A DNA stretch of 31,732 nucleotides from positions 1 through 31,732 of IMG/VR virus record IMGVR_UViG_3300035670_000885; one strand, given 5' to 3'. Both the position numbers and the translations under genes were made by a program. The notes beneath the pieces are model-generated. The model was not told the DNA's origin, ran no database searches, and saw only the letters and a list, made by a program, of their open reading frames with translations. Below are positions 1 through 8,814 of the stretch, in pieces. The DNA is from a virus. How positions within the stretch are numbered: the stretch's first letter is position 1; each line of letters opens with the position of its first letter.

Positions 1-1
1 G

Positions 2-166
2 GATCACTTCATCACTGTGGGCACCACGGGCAACCGCGCCAAGCGCCTCGTCTGGCGCCGGCAGGGCTTCATGCGGCAGCGGCGGATGCAGCGGTTCCGG
101 GGCGACAGCACGGCGCACATCGGCGCGGTTGCGCTGGAAGCCCAGATCGAGCCGCTGAACTACTGA
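2..166 (+). CDS. P22 gp10-like packaged-DNA stabilization protein, C-terminal fragment
   Basis: The window opens inside a reading frame that runs to a TGA at 164-166; about 54 residues are visible. The fragment begins DHFITVGTTGNRAKRLVWRR and is followed by an arginine-rich strand pattern and a VALEAQIEPLNY end. From memory this resembles the C-terminus of phage stabilisation (P22 gp10-like) proteins, which plug the portal/tail channel after packaging. The position just upstream of a needle-like gene and the ejection genes agrees with P22 order. The N-terminal part is outside the window, so the family call rests on a short piece and on context. Confidence 0.55.
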   Translation, partial: DHFITVGTTGNRAKRLVWRRQGFMRQRRMQRFRGDSTAHIGAVALEAQIEPLNY

Positions 167-176
167 GGGCGGGCCT

Positions 177-1022
177 GTGGCTACCAACAAGCTCAACCTC
201 ACCCGCGATCAGCTCGCCACGTTCCTGAAGAACCACGAGCAGATCAAGCAGTTCGAGCGCCTGTTCGCCGACGTGAGCGAACTGGAGCCGACCACGCTGA
301 CGGATCTGTCGATCACAGCCAGCACTGCGGGCCAGCAAGCCGTTTTGGCGCTGGATACGGCCCTGACAACGGCCCAGGAAGCCGCTGTGGCAAGCGCAAG
401 CGCCGAGGCCAAGGCACAGGTAGCGCTGGAGCAAATCGCGGCCCTACAGGCCGATTTAGGCGTCGGGCCTGGCACTGCGGACTTGCGGGCGCTGCTGGCG
501 GATCTGCGCACACAGGTCGAGGGCCTGCAGATGACGCCACCGCCTGTGCCGAAGCGGCGCACGCGCTACGGGCAGTTCTACGACACCACGACGCAGACGG
601 CGGCGCTGACCAGCACTGCGTACCCGATCACGTTCAACAACACCGACATCAGCGACGGCGTGCGTTTGCGCAGCCCCAGCACCAGCGAAGTCGAGGTGGA
701 CACCGAGGGCCTGTACAACTTCCAGGTATCCATCCAGCTTGATTGCACCACAGGATCGAACCGAGAGGTTTGGGTGTGGGTGCGCAAGAACGGCGTTGAC
801 ATTCCAAACTCGGCCTTCTACGTCACGATCCAAAACAACAACTCAGAGTTGCTGCAGGCGTTTAATCTGTTCGCGAACATGAAAGCGGGCGACTATGTGC
901 AGTTTATGTGGGCGGTCGGCAATACCGACGCACAACTGGCAACGTTTGCTGCGTCTGCCTTTGCGCCTGCTGTGCCGTCTATCATCCTGACCGTATCAAA
1001 CAACATCCGAGGTGAGTCATGA
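177..1022 (+). CDS. Putative tail needle / tail fibre protein, coiled coil plus TNF/C1q-like knob
   Basis: 281 residues from a GTG start (177-179), 10 bases after the previous stop. Residues 1-115 are predicted helical and Ala/Leu/Gln-rich with heptad-like spacing, consistent with a trimeric coiled coil. A proline-rich hinge (about 121-128) leads to a C-terminal domain (130-281) of alternating beta strands starting RYGQFYDTTTQT, like the jelly-roll knobs of phage fibres. In P22-like phages the gene between gp10 and the ejection proteins encodes the needle (gp26); the Sf6 needle ends in a TNF-like knob. I infer the same role, plugging the tail and contacting the cell envelope. It could instead be a head or tail fibre. 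It overlaps the next gene by 4 bases (ATGA). Confidence 0.5.
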   Translation: MATNKLNLTRDQLATFLKNHEQIKQFERLFADVSELEPTTLTDLSITASTAGQQAVLALDTALTTAQEAAVASASAEAKAQVALEQIAALQADLGVGPGTADLRALLADLRTQVEGLQMTPPPVPKRRTRYGQFYDTTTQTAALTSTAYPITFNNTDISDGVRLRSPSTSEVEVDTEGLYNFQVSIQLDCTTGSNREVWVWVRKNGVDIPNSAFYVTIQNNNSELLQAFNLFANMKAGDYVQFMWAVGNTDAQLATFAASAFAPAVPSIILTVSNNIRGES

Positions 1023-1357
1023 CCGTCACCGTGAAAACGCTGGTTGCCCCGCTGCAACTGCAGGCATCGCAAACCACTCAGTACACCGCGCCCATCGGCA
1101 CGAAGGCCATCATCGACAAAGCGACGGTCACCAACACCGACACCGCAATCCGCACGTTCAGCGTGAACCTGGTGCAGTCTGGTGGGTCTGCCGGCAATGC
1201 CAACCTGATCATTGACGACCGCGCGGTCCAACCCGGCGAAACGTACCTGTGCCCGGAACTCGTTGGCCACGAACTCGATTCCGGCGCGTTCATCTCCACC
1301 ATCGCGTCGGCCGCCACTGCGCTGACGCTGCGAGTATCTGGCCGGGAGATTACCTGA
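1019..1357 (+). CDS. Small beta-rich virion-associated protein, function unknown
   Basis: 112 residues, start ATG overlapping the previous TGA. The sequence is almost all alternating polar/hydrophobic strands with many Thr, Ser and Val and no cysteine cluster or membrane segment, as expected for a beta-sandwich. Similar small proteins occur beside fibre or tail genes of podoviruses (recollection, not a search). Its position between the needle candidate and ejection genes suggests a structural role such as decoration or fibre attachment. I cannot assign it further. Confidence 0.7.
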   Translation: MTVTVKTLVAPLQLQASQTTQYTAPIGTKAIIDKATVTNTDTAIRTFSVNLVQSGGSAGNANLIIDDRAVQPGETYLCPELVGHELDSGAFISTIASAATALTLRVSGREIT

Positions 1358-1413
1358 TGTGCAACAATGCAGACGCTGAGTTCCAGGCGTCCAGCGGCCA
1401 TTTAGGAGGCTGA
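1357..1413 (+). CDS. Possible 18-residue mini-ORF
   Basis: An ATG at 1357 overlaps the upstream TGA and gives an 18-codon frame ending TGA at 1411-1413, one base before the ATG of the next gene. Its last codons carry the AGGAGG ribosome site of that gene. It may be a translational coupling device rather than a protein gene. The only evidence is the exact fit between two genes. Confidence 0.2.
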   Translation: MCNNADAEFQASSGHLGG

Positions 1414-1414
1414 G

Positions 1415-2182
1415 ATGGACTTTTTCACGACGCTGTTGACGCTGGGCGGGAGCCAGTTGCTTGGCGGCCTGATCCAGGCTGATGCTGCGGAAGAGGCGTC
1501 GCAGATCCAGGCCGGCATGTCGCGCGAAGCGATTGCCGAGCAGCGCCGTCAGTTCGACGCGATCAACCAGATGCTGGCCCCGTATCGGCAGGCTGGCGAG
1601 GTTGCGCTGGGGCGATATGCGCCTTACATCACGGCCGGCGAGCGGGCCTTTGAGCAGCAGGCCGCTTTGGCGGGCCTTAGCGGCCCCGAGGCGCAGCGCG
1701 CAGCACTGGAGGGCATCTCCACCTCTCCCGGCTTCCAAGAAACCGTCAGGCAGGGCGAGGAGGCCCTACTGGCGCGCGCGTCTGCTACGGGTGGGCTGCG
1801 CGGCGGCAACATCCAGCAGGCACTGGCGCAGTTTCGGCCGCAGATGCTTCAGCAGGCGATCGAGCAGACCTACGGCAGGCTTGGTGGTCTTGCGGGCACG
1901 GGTTTGAACCTCACTGGCGGGCTGGTGTCTGGTGGGCAGACTGCGGCCACAGGCGTCGGTGGCGCAGGCCAGACGATGGCCGCGAACATCGGCAACCTGC
2001 TGGCCCAGCAAGGCGCGGCACAGGCGGGCGGTGTGCTGGCTGGTGCTGCGCCGTTTGCGAATCTGGCCGCGCTGCCGGGGCAGTTGGTGGGGATCAACCT
2101 AGCGACGGGCGGATCGCTGTTTGGTGGGGCAAGGGCTCCGGCTTCGACGCCGCCCAGGCCCATCGACAACAGGGGGTACTGA
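1415..2182 (+). CDS. DNA transfer / ejection protein, P22 gp7-like
   Basis: 255 residues with a strong AGGAGG seven bases before the ATG. The N-terminus is short and hydrophobic (FFTTLLTLGGSQLLGGLI), followed by a Gln/Ala/Glu helical segment. Next comes a motif region YRQAGEVALGRYAPYITAGE and a stretch containing ISTSPGFQETVRQGEEALL and ASATGGLRGGN. I know that pattern from proteins annotated as phage DNA transfer/ejection proteins of P22-like podoviruses. The C-terminal third is Gly/Ala-rich and flexible. Such proteins are packaged in the head and ejected to form a conduit across the cell envelope. The two following genes are the probable partners. Confidence 0.75.
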   Translation: MDFFTTLLTLGGSQLLGGLIQADAAEEASQIQAGMSREAIAEQRRQFDAINQMLAPYRQAGEVALGRYAPYITAGERAFEQQAALAGLSGPEAQRAALEGISTSPGFQETVRQGEEALLARASATGGLRGGNIQQALAQFRPQMLQQAIEQTYGRLGGLAGTGLNLTGGLVSGGQTAATGVGGAGQTMAANIGNLLAQQGAAQAGGVLAGAAPFANLAALPGQLVGINLATGGSLFGGARAPASTPPRPIDNRGY

Positions 2183-2183
2183 A

Positions 2184-3530
2184 ATGGTCCAGCCGTACAA
2201 CTACATGGTCCAAGCCCCCAGCGCGTTTGAGTCGCTGGTAAGCGGGCTGAAGATCGGCACTTCGCTGCAGGAGATGGAGGCGCAGCGGCAGCAGCGGATG
2301 CTTCAGCAGCAGGCGATGCAGCAGAAAATGCAAGACGATCGCCGTCGCCAAGAAATGCTCCAAGGCCTGCGGCAAAAGCCGTTTGCGCAGTGGGGCAGCG
2401 ATGATTTGCTGACCGCCGTGGAAACGCTGCCGAAAGAAGGACTGACGTTTCTCCAGCAGCAAATGGCCGCCATGTCTGCCGACGAGCGCAGGTCTCGCGC
2501 CATGGAGATGGGCACGCTTGCGTCGATTGCGCTGTCCGGCAACAAGGACATGCTGGCATCTCAGTTTGATGAGCGTATCGAACTCGCGCCAACGCCCCAG
2601 GCCAAGCAGTCGCTGATGGCGCAAAAGCAGGCCGCACTACTCAATCCCGAAGCGTTTGCAAAGTATGCAACTGGCATATTGCCTGCGCTTGGAGACGAGG
2701 GCAAGAATGTTGCTGAGAATCTACTGAAGGTGCATGGAGGGCTAAAGGCAACTGAACCTTTGTCTCCAGAAGCCAAGCGCAAAGCCGTAGCGGATGCTAT
2801 TCAGGCGGAAGCCGATGCCAAGATTAAGCTCGCAAACGCCCAAACTCAAGCCGAGAGCAATCAAGCAGAACTGGAACTCAAGCGGGCTCAAGCCGCTAAG
2901 GCCCGCGCGGAGTCTGAGGGCCGAGGCACGCCGCTGGTCAATGTCATGCCGCAGTACGGCGCACCTCCCGCCGGCATGCAGAACATCTTCGATGAACAGG
3001 GAAGGCTTGTCGCGCAAAGGCCGATTCCTGAAAGCGAGAAGGACGTCGTATTCCAACGACAGCGCGCGGCCATTGAAACGCTCAGGTCTGTTGGCTATGA
3101 CCCAGAAACGGGCGAAGACGACATTTCAAAAGCGATTGCTGCGTCCACCAGTGGCGGGGCGCAGGCAGACATTGCCGCAGTCATGCGTTACTTTGGCGGG
3201 ACAAGCAAGGGCATGCAAGCAATCAACAAGTTGCAGGCGGCGGCAAGCAGAATCACGACAGAAATACTTGGCGGCCGACTTGGCGCAGGCATTTCAAACA
3301 CCGACCGCGAGTTCATCTTGCAGGGGCTAGGCGACATCGGCAACCCAAGACTGACCGCATCGGAGCGTCTGGCCGGATGGACGTCCGCCAAAAACCGCAT
3401 GGTGCAGATTGGTATCCTGCCTGCTGGAAGTCCAGTTCAACCACAGCAACCAGCCGCGCCTGAAAGTGGCGCCAAGCCAGTAACCGAGATGTCCAATGAA
3501 GAAATCCTGCGGCGACTGGGGGGTCAATGA
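2184..3530 (+). CDS. Second ejection/internal virion protein, P22 gp20-like by position
   Basis: 448 residues from ATG 2184, which lies two bases after the previous stop and has AGGGGG about eight bases upstream; the frame stays open further upstream but that part overlaps the preceding gene. Residues 30-60 are a Gln/Met/Arg-rich helix, and about 200-260 is a Lys/Ala/Glu coiled coil. The C-terminus is a Gln/Pro-rich tail ending in a short helix (NEEILRRLGGQ). It has no enzymatic motif. By order it is the second of three ejection proteins. GC falls noticeably in the central part (about 2640-3400), suggesting mosaic exchange. It shares ATGA with the next gene. Confidence 0.65.
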   Translation: MVQPYNYMVQAPSAFESLVSGLKIGTSLQEMEAQRQQRMLQQQAMQQKMQDDRRRQEMLQGLRQKPFAQWGSDDLLTAVETLPKEGLTFLQQQMAAMSADERRSRAMEMGTLASIALSGNKDMLASQFDERIELAPTPQAKQSLMAQKQAALLNPEAFAKYATGILPALGDEGKNVAENLLKVHGGLKATEPLSPEAKRKAVADAIQAEADAKIKLANAQTQAESNQAELELKRAQAAKARAESEGRGTPLVNVMPQYGAPPAGMQNIFDEQGRLVAQRPIPESEKDVVFQRQRAAIETLRSVGYDPETGEDDISKAIAASTSGGAQADIAAVMRYFGGTSKGMQAINKLQAAASRITTEILGGRLGAGISNTDREFILQGLGDIGNPRLTASERLAGWTSAKNRMVQIGILPAGSPVQPQQPAAPESGAKPVTEMSNEEILRRLGGQ

Positions 3531-6500
3531 TGGATTGGGAACTGATCCTCGAGGCTGAGCGTCGCGGCATCCTGCCCGCTGATAAGGCTGAGTTGCTGTC
3601 CGAGGCGAGGCGTCGCGGATTGGTTCCGAGGCAACCCGCCATTGCGCAGCCTGCGGCGGCTGAGCCGCCCGCCGCGATTGCGGAGCCGACAGCGCCCCGT
3701 CAGCCCGAGCCGACGATCACGCCGACACCGGCAGTGCAACCTGCGGGACAAATCCCAGGTGCTGCGCCTGGCATGCAGGCGCCTGCGGCTGTAACCGACG
3801 TTTCGCGCCCCATGACTCTGCGAGGTAGTGTGGCAGGGGTTACGCGCGGTGCTGCGTTGCCGCTTGCGGGCGCTGCTGCCGGCATGGCAATGGGCGGGCC
3901 TCCGGGCGCGGTGGCTGGTGGGGCCGCTGGAGTGCTTGCGCCTGTGGTTGCCGATCCTCTGATCGACGCGTTCAACCGCATCTTTGGCACGAACCTGCCT
4001 CCAGCATCTCAGGCTTTTCAGGATCTGCTGAGCCGCGTCGGGATCCAGTCTGATCTTGCGCCTGGTGAGCGTTTCGTGCAGGAGGCGACTCAAGGCGTAG
4101 CTGCTGGCGCAACGATTCCCACGCAGGCCGGCAGGATTGCTCAGGCAGTCTCGGCCGGCACGCGAGCGGCGCCAGTGGTGCAGCCTATTGCACGCGCGGT
4201 CGAAGTCTCTGGCATGGGGCCAACTGGCGCGGGCGGCATCCCTGGGCGCGCAGGCATCAGTGCCCGCATGGGTGCTGGCGCAACTGCCGGCATGATCGGT
4301 GCTGCGCCTGTGTCGGAGACGCCCACAGACATTGCGATTGGAGGCGTCACTGGTGCTGTAGCTCCCCCGGTACTAACAGCGCTTGGCGAGGCGGGTAGGG
4401 GCGCAAGCCAACTGGTCAGGACAGTAATTCAGTCTCCTCAGGTAACCGCTGGCCGACAGATATTCCGCGACATTGGCGGAACCGTGGGCTCTGCTGAAAG
4501 AACCATTGAGGCCATTCGCGGCGGATTGCGTGTGCCGACGACTCCAGGGTTCAAGCCGACTTTGCCTGAAATCATTGTTGCCGGTGGCGGAGAGCCGCCC
4601 GTGACGCTATCTGCTCGGGCCGACAGAATCGTCGGCAGTTCGCCAGAAACTGCAAGGCAGGTGGCCACGCTGATGAACGAGCGTATCGGCGCTTTGCAAG
4701 CACAACTGGTGCGTATCAATCAGCAGATTGACCAGCAAGGCGCCGTCTTGCGGCCTGAGGCGCTGGAAAACCTGCGGCAGACGCGCGATGCCATCCTGCG
4801 CAACATTGAGCAAGAGGGTACGGCTGCAGAAGACGCGCTCAGGGCCCTCACCTCAAGGCTTCCGCGCGCCCCCCAGGCGCAGGGCGAAGTGATTGCCGGG
4901 CGGTTGAGGGAACTTGACGAGTTGACCACCAGGGAGCAAGTTGACCCGCGCTATGAGACGGCAAAGCGCTTGGGCGGCGAGGTGGCAAACATCGAGATGA
5001 CAGATATCGCCAGAGCGGTGGAGTCTGTTCTTGGTAAGCCAATACATACGTTTGACCCAACCACAGGGCCAAAAATTGCCCGCATTTTGCAGAAAGTGGT
5101 GCCACAACCCACTTCGCCCGCAGGATCCGTTGTCGATCCGACATCGACAGTGCAGCCGCCCAAAGTGATGGCTACGCTTCGGGTGGCGCACGACATACGA
5201 TCTGCGATTAACAATGAGATGAAAAACGCAGTTCGTGCGCAAGATTTCCAGCGCGAAAGCAGCCTGATGGAGATCAAGCGAGCGATTGACGGCGCAATCG
5301 AATCAGCACCAGCGCTGCCGCAAGAGGCAAAAGACGCGTATCGCGGCGCCAACGAGTATTTTTCGACGGTGTACGCGCCCCGTTTCCGGGAGCGCGAAGC
5401 CGGTCAAGCGCTGGCTGAAACAACATTCGGCCGCACCTACATTGAGCCGCCGCAGATCGTAGATCGCTTTTTTGATGACATCGGGACGGCGCAGCAGTTT
5501 GTGCGCACATTTGCCGGCGATCCGCAGGCATATGAAGCCATGCGCAATGGCATCCTTGGCAAGTTCCGGCTTGCCGTCGTAGACCCCCAGACGCGCATGG
5601 TTGATGCCGGCAGGGCCGCGAAGTTTTTGCAAGACAACCAAGAAGTGCTGGATGTGTTTGAGAACTCCGGTATGCGCGTGCGCTATCAGTTGGAGAACTT
5701 TCAAGCGGCATCGAGACTGACTGGTGAGTATCTGGACAGTCTGAAGGCCCGCATCAAGGGCTTGGGCGAAAAGACCAACGCGCAGTTCATCGACTACATC
5801 CTGTCAGACCCGGCGCGCATGCAGCGCGTGTTGCGGGAAACCGATGCGGACGGGAAAGAGGTCATTCGCGGCATTGTCGCTACCGATCTGAACCGTATGC
5901 TCACCAGAGCGCCCGACGGCGAACCGCTGACAGAGGCCGGCGTGTCTAAGGTCATCTCGTCCATCCTCGACAGCACGGGCAACCTCAAAGGGTCGTACAA
6001 GATGATCCTTGGCGAAGACCTAAGCCGTCAGTTCTTGGACAGGGCGCGCGGTCTGCGGACGCTGATTGCTGTGCAGAAGGAGCCGATGCTTCAGCGCGAA
6101 ACGGCTGTTGCGCCCGCGCTTGAAAAGCTCCGGTACACCCCGGAGCAACTGACGGATCTGCAAGTCGTCATTGATGACATCCGCAGGGCCAAAGCGGTTG
6201 CAAGCGCTGCCGCCGAAGGCAAGAAGTCGCCAGAACCATCAGGCAGGGATGTGTTTGAAGAAGAGGGTCGTGGCGCTCCACTGCGGCCCGACAAGCTCAA
6301 CCTTCTCAACCGTGCATACACGTTCTTCCGAAACACCTACCTGAGCCTGCAAGATCGTGTCAGCCCAAAGGTTGCGGCAGAACTGTCGCACATGATCTAC
6401 AACAACCCTGAGGCGGCCATCAAGGCCCTGCAGGATGAAGTCAGGCGCGCGCAGCGTGTGGCCAAGCCGGCAGGCGTTTCGCGCATCGCGCCCGCTATGA

Positions 6501-6568
6501 GCGGCATCCAATCTGGCGGACTTTCGTCCACAATTCAGCCTGCCGAAGAACCGGAGCCCCAACAATGA
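3527..6568 (+). CDS. Large ejection protein, P22 gp16-like by position
   Basis: 1013 residues; ATG codons at 3527 and 3530 are both usable. The N-terminus holds a repeated charged motif (EAERRGILP then SEARRRGLVP, about residues 9-34), then a Pro/Ala linker. Glycine-zipper hydrophobic segments follow (about 103-140 and 225-265) that could insert in a membrane. The remaining two thirds are long charged helices with coiled-coil character. No lytic transglycosylase or peptidase motif is visible. Size, position and membrane-active segments fit the largest ejected protein of a P22-like ejectosome, moving DNA across the inner membrane. The family call is by context; sequence identity to gp16 is not claimed. 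Confidence 0.65.
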   Translation: MMDWELILEAERRGILPADKAELLSEARRRGLVPRQPAIAQPAAAEPPAAIAEPTAPRQPEPTITPTPAVQPAGQIPGAAPGMQAPAAVTDVSRPMTLRGSVAGVTRGAALPLAGAAAGMAMGGPPGAVAGGAAGVLAPVVADPLIDAFNRIFGTNLPPASQAFQDLLSRVGIQSDLAPGERFVQEATQGVAAGATIPTQAGRIAQAVSAGTRAAPVVQPIARAVEVSGMGPTGAGGIPGRAGISARMGAGATAGMIGAAPVSETPTDIAIGGVTGAVAPPVLTALGEAGRGASQLVRTVIQSPQVTAGRQIFRDIGGTVGSAERTIEAIRGGLRVPTTPGFKPTLPEIIVAGGGEPPVTLSARADRIVGSSPETARQVATLMNERIGALQAQLVRINQQIDQQGAVLRPEALENLRQTRDAILRNIEQEGTAAEDALRALTSRLPRAPQAQGEVIAGRLRELDELTTREQVDPRYETAKRLGGEVANIEMTDIARAVESVLGKPIHTFDPTTGPKIARILQKVVPQPTSPAGSVVDPTSTVQPPKVMATLRVAHDIRSAINNEMKNAVRAQDFQRESSLMEIKRAIDGAIESAPALPQEAKDAYRGANEYFSTVYAPRFREREAGQALAETTFGRTYIEPPQIVDRFFDDIGTAQQFVRTFAGDPQAYEAMRNGILGKFRLAVVDPQTRMVDAGRAAKFLQDNQEVLDVFENSGMRVRYQLENFQAASRLTGEYLDSLKARIKGLGEKTNAQFIDYILSDPARMQRVLRETDADGKEVIRGIVATDLNRMLTRAPDGEPLTEAGVSKVISSILDSTGNLKGSYKMILGEDLSRQFLDRARGLRTLIAVQKEPMLQRETAVAPALEKLRYTPEQLTDLQVVIDDIRRAKAVASAAAEGKKSPEPSGRDVFEEEGRGAPLRPDKLNLLNRAYTFFRNTYLSLQDRVSPKVAAELSHMIYNNPEAAIKALQDEVRRAQRVAKPAGVSRIAPAMSGIQSGGLSSTIQPAEEPEPQQ

Positions 6569-8043
6569 CCGCCCTCAGCATCCAGCCGCCGTTCCCCACG
6601 ATCACCGACACCGACGGCCAGCCGCTGGAAAACGGCTACATCTGGATCGGCACGGCGAACCTGCCGGCGCAGACGACGCCGATCTCGGTGTACTGGGACG
6701 CTGCGCTGACGCAGCCTGCGGCGCAGCCGATCCGCACGCAGGGCGGGTATCCGGTGAACAGCGGCACGCCGGCCAGGCTGTATGTGAACAGCGATTACTC
6801 GATCCTGGTGCAGAACTCGCGGGGAACGACGGTGTATTCGGCTCCGCAGGCGACGGAGCGGTATTCCGACCCCGTGATTTCTGGCGTGGATTCGTCGGAG
6901 GTGACGTTCCTCCAAGCCGGCTCCGGAGCCGTCGTCCGCACTGCGCAGAGCAAGATGCGGGATGTGGTGAGTGTGAAGGACTTCGGGGCGGTGGGCGACG
7001 GGGTTGCGGATGATACGGTGGCGATTCAGAACGCGATGGACGCATCAAGCGGGGTTCATCTGCCGGCCGGCACCTACAAAATCAGCTCATCGCTTCAGAT
7101 GAATGACAACAACTTCGTATTCGGCGAAGGGCGCGGGTCGGAAATTTTGGCAACCCACAACGGCGCGGTTTTCAAGGGCAAAAACGTCACATTGGCAAGC
7201 GGGACCAATGTGCGCAGATTTAGCGGAGGTGGTAGCAATCTCAAAATTTATGGTCCCGGCACGGCGGCGGGGGCAAGTATCGGACTAGACATGCGCGGCT
7301 GCACCATGTTCAAGTGGTCTAATGTGCTGATTCAAAACATCAACACTGGCGTGATTCATGGAGATGGGTATTCAAGCTACTACAACGAGTATGTTGGCGT
7401 GGATATCAGCACGGTAGTGTATGGCTACTACAACGACGCATTGGGCAATGAAAACATGGTTGTGGGCGGCCGAGTGAACGATTGCACATACGGCACCCGC
7501 GATGCAGACAATAGCCACAACAAGTATGTGGGCGTTGCGATCGAAGTGTTCAGTAACATTGGGCACTTGGTAAGTGCTCCAGCCGCGCAGCAAATTCAGT
7601 TCCTATGCTCGCGTCTGGAAAATGTGCCCACATCTGGAATAGGAATTTCAATTGATGCCACTGCTCAAGACACGCAGGTTCTTTCGCCGCAATTTATTGG
7701 GTTGACGACCGACATTGCCGATAGCGGAATTAGATCAAACATTGTCGCTTCGGAGTATTGGAAGTTTAGTGGCGGGGCTCGAGTGAGAACGCATTTGCGA
7801 GTCACGCAAAGCATAGACTTTCCAAGTATTCCAGCGCAGACCTCAAGCGATCAACTTGTGACGATAAGCGGCGCGCTGGCCACAGATTCCGTGTTTGTTA
7901 CGCCAGACGCCACTATTGGTGCTGATCTTATTGCCAATGCAATTCCGGCTTCCGGTGGCGTTTACGTGCGACTGGCAAACATCTCTGGCGGGGCAATTGA
8001 CCCGCCTGCGTTGACTTTCACGATTGATATTTGGCGGCATTGA
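6565..8043 (+). CDS. Tailspike with P22-type head-binding domain and pectate-lyase-like beta helix
   Basis: 492 residues, ATG overlapping the upstream TGA by ATGA. Residues 1-100 resemble the P22 tailspike head-binding domain (PPFPTITDTDGQPLENGYIWIG and RLYVNSDYSILVQNSRG). Residues 137-158 carry the beta-helix entry motif VKDFGAVGDGVADDT, typical of pectate lyase superfamily spikes. The rest is a right-handed beta-helix-like repeat region with Asn/Gly turns and a compact C-terminal domain. The protein should bind and probably cleave surface polysaccharide. It is shorter than P22 gp9 (666 residues). From about 7070 to the end the DNA is clearly less GC-rich than the head-binding part, a sign of a swapped receptor-binding module. 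Confidence 0.85.
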   Translation: MTALSIQPPFPTITDTDGQPLENGYIWIGTANLPAQTTPISVYWDAALTQPAAQPIRTQGGYPVNSGTPARLYVNSDYSILVQNSRGTTVYSAPQATERYSDPVISGVDSSEVTFLQAGSGAVVRTAQSKMRDVVSVKDFGAVGDGVADDTVAIQNAMDASSGVHLPAGTYKISSSLQMNDNNFVFGEGRGSEILATHNGAVFKGKNVTLASGTNVRRFSGGGSNLKIYGPGTAAGASIGLDMRGCTMFKWSNVLIQNINTGVIHGDGYSSYYNEYVGVDISTVVYGYYNDALGNENMVVGGRVNDCTYGTRDADNSHNKYVGVAIEVFSNIGHLVSAPAAQQIQFLCSRLENVPTSGIGISIDATAQDTQVLSPQFIGLTTDIADSGIRSNIVASEYWKFSGGARVRTHLRVTQSIDFPSIPAQTSSDQLVTISGALATDSVFVTPDATIGADLIANAIPASGGVYVRLANISGGAIDPPALTFTIDIWRH

Positions 8044-8045
8044 AC

Positions 8046-8312
8046 ATGGCCCCCCTTCCCGCCCGCCACATCATCGCCTGGACCCTGCGGCGCACCGGCT
8101 TCGCTGGCGTGTGCCTAGCCCCGTGGGGGATCTACATCCTGCCGGAATATCTACACAGCCAGCGCCTGATCCGGCATGAGCAGGCGCACTGGCGGCAGTG
8201 GCAGAGGATGGGCACGGTGCGGTACTATGCGACCTACCTGTGGCAGGTGCTGCGGTACGGCTACCGCAATGCGCCGATGGAACTGGAAGCCCGAGCGGCG
8301 GAGCAACCATGA
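8046..8312 (+). CDS. Small HExxH protein, putative zinc metallopeptidase
   Basis: 88 residues from ATG 8046, two bases after the tailspike stop; an in-frame ATG at 8031 lies inside the spike gene and is less likely. Residues 44-48 are HEQAH, a zincin-type HExxH motif, preceded by a hydrophobic stretch (about 17-35). It is followed by a conserved-looking Tyr-rich helix (VRYYATYLWQVLRYGYR) and a PMELEARA end that could give a third, glutamate ligand (E79 or E81). Similar short proteins occur in phage lysis modules (recollection). Its substrate is unknown. It overlaps the next gene by ATGA. Confidence 0.6.
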   Translation: MAPLPARHIIAWTLRRTGFAGVCLAPWGIYILPEYLHSQRLIRHEQAHWRQWQRMGTVRYYATYLWQVLRYGYRNAPMELEARAAEQP

Positions 8313-8545
8313 CAGAGATCAACCCCATAGAGTTCGGCGCGCTAAAGGCAGAGCTGGCAGCGCAGCGCCGCGACATCGATCGCATTGTCGTTCGTCTGGA
8401 TGAAATGGCCCAGTCGGTGCAGAAGATCGAGAAAACGCTGTCAGAGGCCCGTGGCGGCTGGAAAGCGCTGGCCTGGGTCAGCGGCATCAGCGGCAGCTTC
8501 GGGGCCGCGATGACATGGGTTGCCAACCACTTGGGGCGGGGATGA
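8309..8545 (+). CDS. Coiled-coil plus C-terminal TM protein, XhlA-like architecture
   Basis: 78 residues from ATG 8309, which overlaps the previous TGA. Residues 8-48 form an amphipathic coiled coil (AELAAQRRDIDRIVVRLDEM), followed by an ARGGWK boundary and one membrane segment (about 52-70, ALAWVSGISGSFGAAMTWVA). This layout is seen in XhlA-type hemolysin/holin-accessory proteins and in many phage lysis cassettes. It may modulate holin timing. No sequence family is assigned with confidence. It overlaps the next gene by ATGA. Confidence 0.65.
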   Translation: MTEINPIEFGALKAELAAQRRDIDRIVVRLDEMAQSVQKIEKTLSEARGGWKALAWVSGISGSFGAAMTWVANHLGRG

Positions 8546-8814
8546 AACACGCAGCACTGGCCCTCCTGATTGCGGCCGGTGCCGCGCAAGCCGACGTCGT
8601 GGCCGTCGCCACGCATGAGAACATCCGCCTGGAACTGCACGACACGGTCGGCCCGTGTCAGGGGCGCGCACTGTGGGCGGTGATCACTGACGGCAACCGC
8701 ACGGTCAGCGGATGCTGGATTCCGCAGCCGCCAGCAGAGATCAGCGTGGCGTGGCTGGACGGCGACTACACGACGTTGCCGATTGCGATCTTCCGAGAGC
8801 CGGAGAAACTATGA
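8542..8814 (+). CDS. Small secreted protein of the lysis cassette, unknown function
   Basis: 90 residues from ATG 8542 (GGGGCGGGG just upstream). The N-terminus is a typical Sec signal peptide (MKHAALALLIAAGAAQA) with a likely cleavage after AQA. The mature part has two cysteines (CQGR and SGCW) that could form a disulfide in the periplasm. It has no lipobox, so it is not an obvious outer-membrane spanin, and no catalytic motif. It sits between the coiled-coil/TM gene and the holins and overlaps the next start by ATGA. Confidence 0.65.
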   Translation: MKHAALALLIAAGAAQADVVAVATHENIRLELHDTVGPCQGRALWAVITDGNRTVSGCWIPQPPAEISVAWLDGDYTTLPIAIFREPEKL

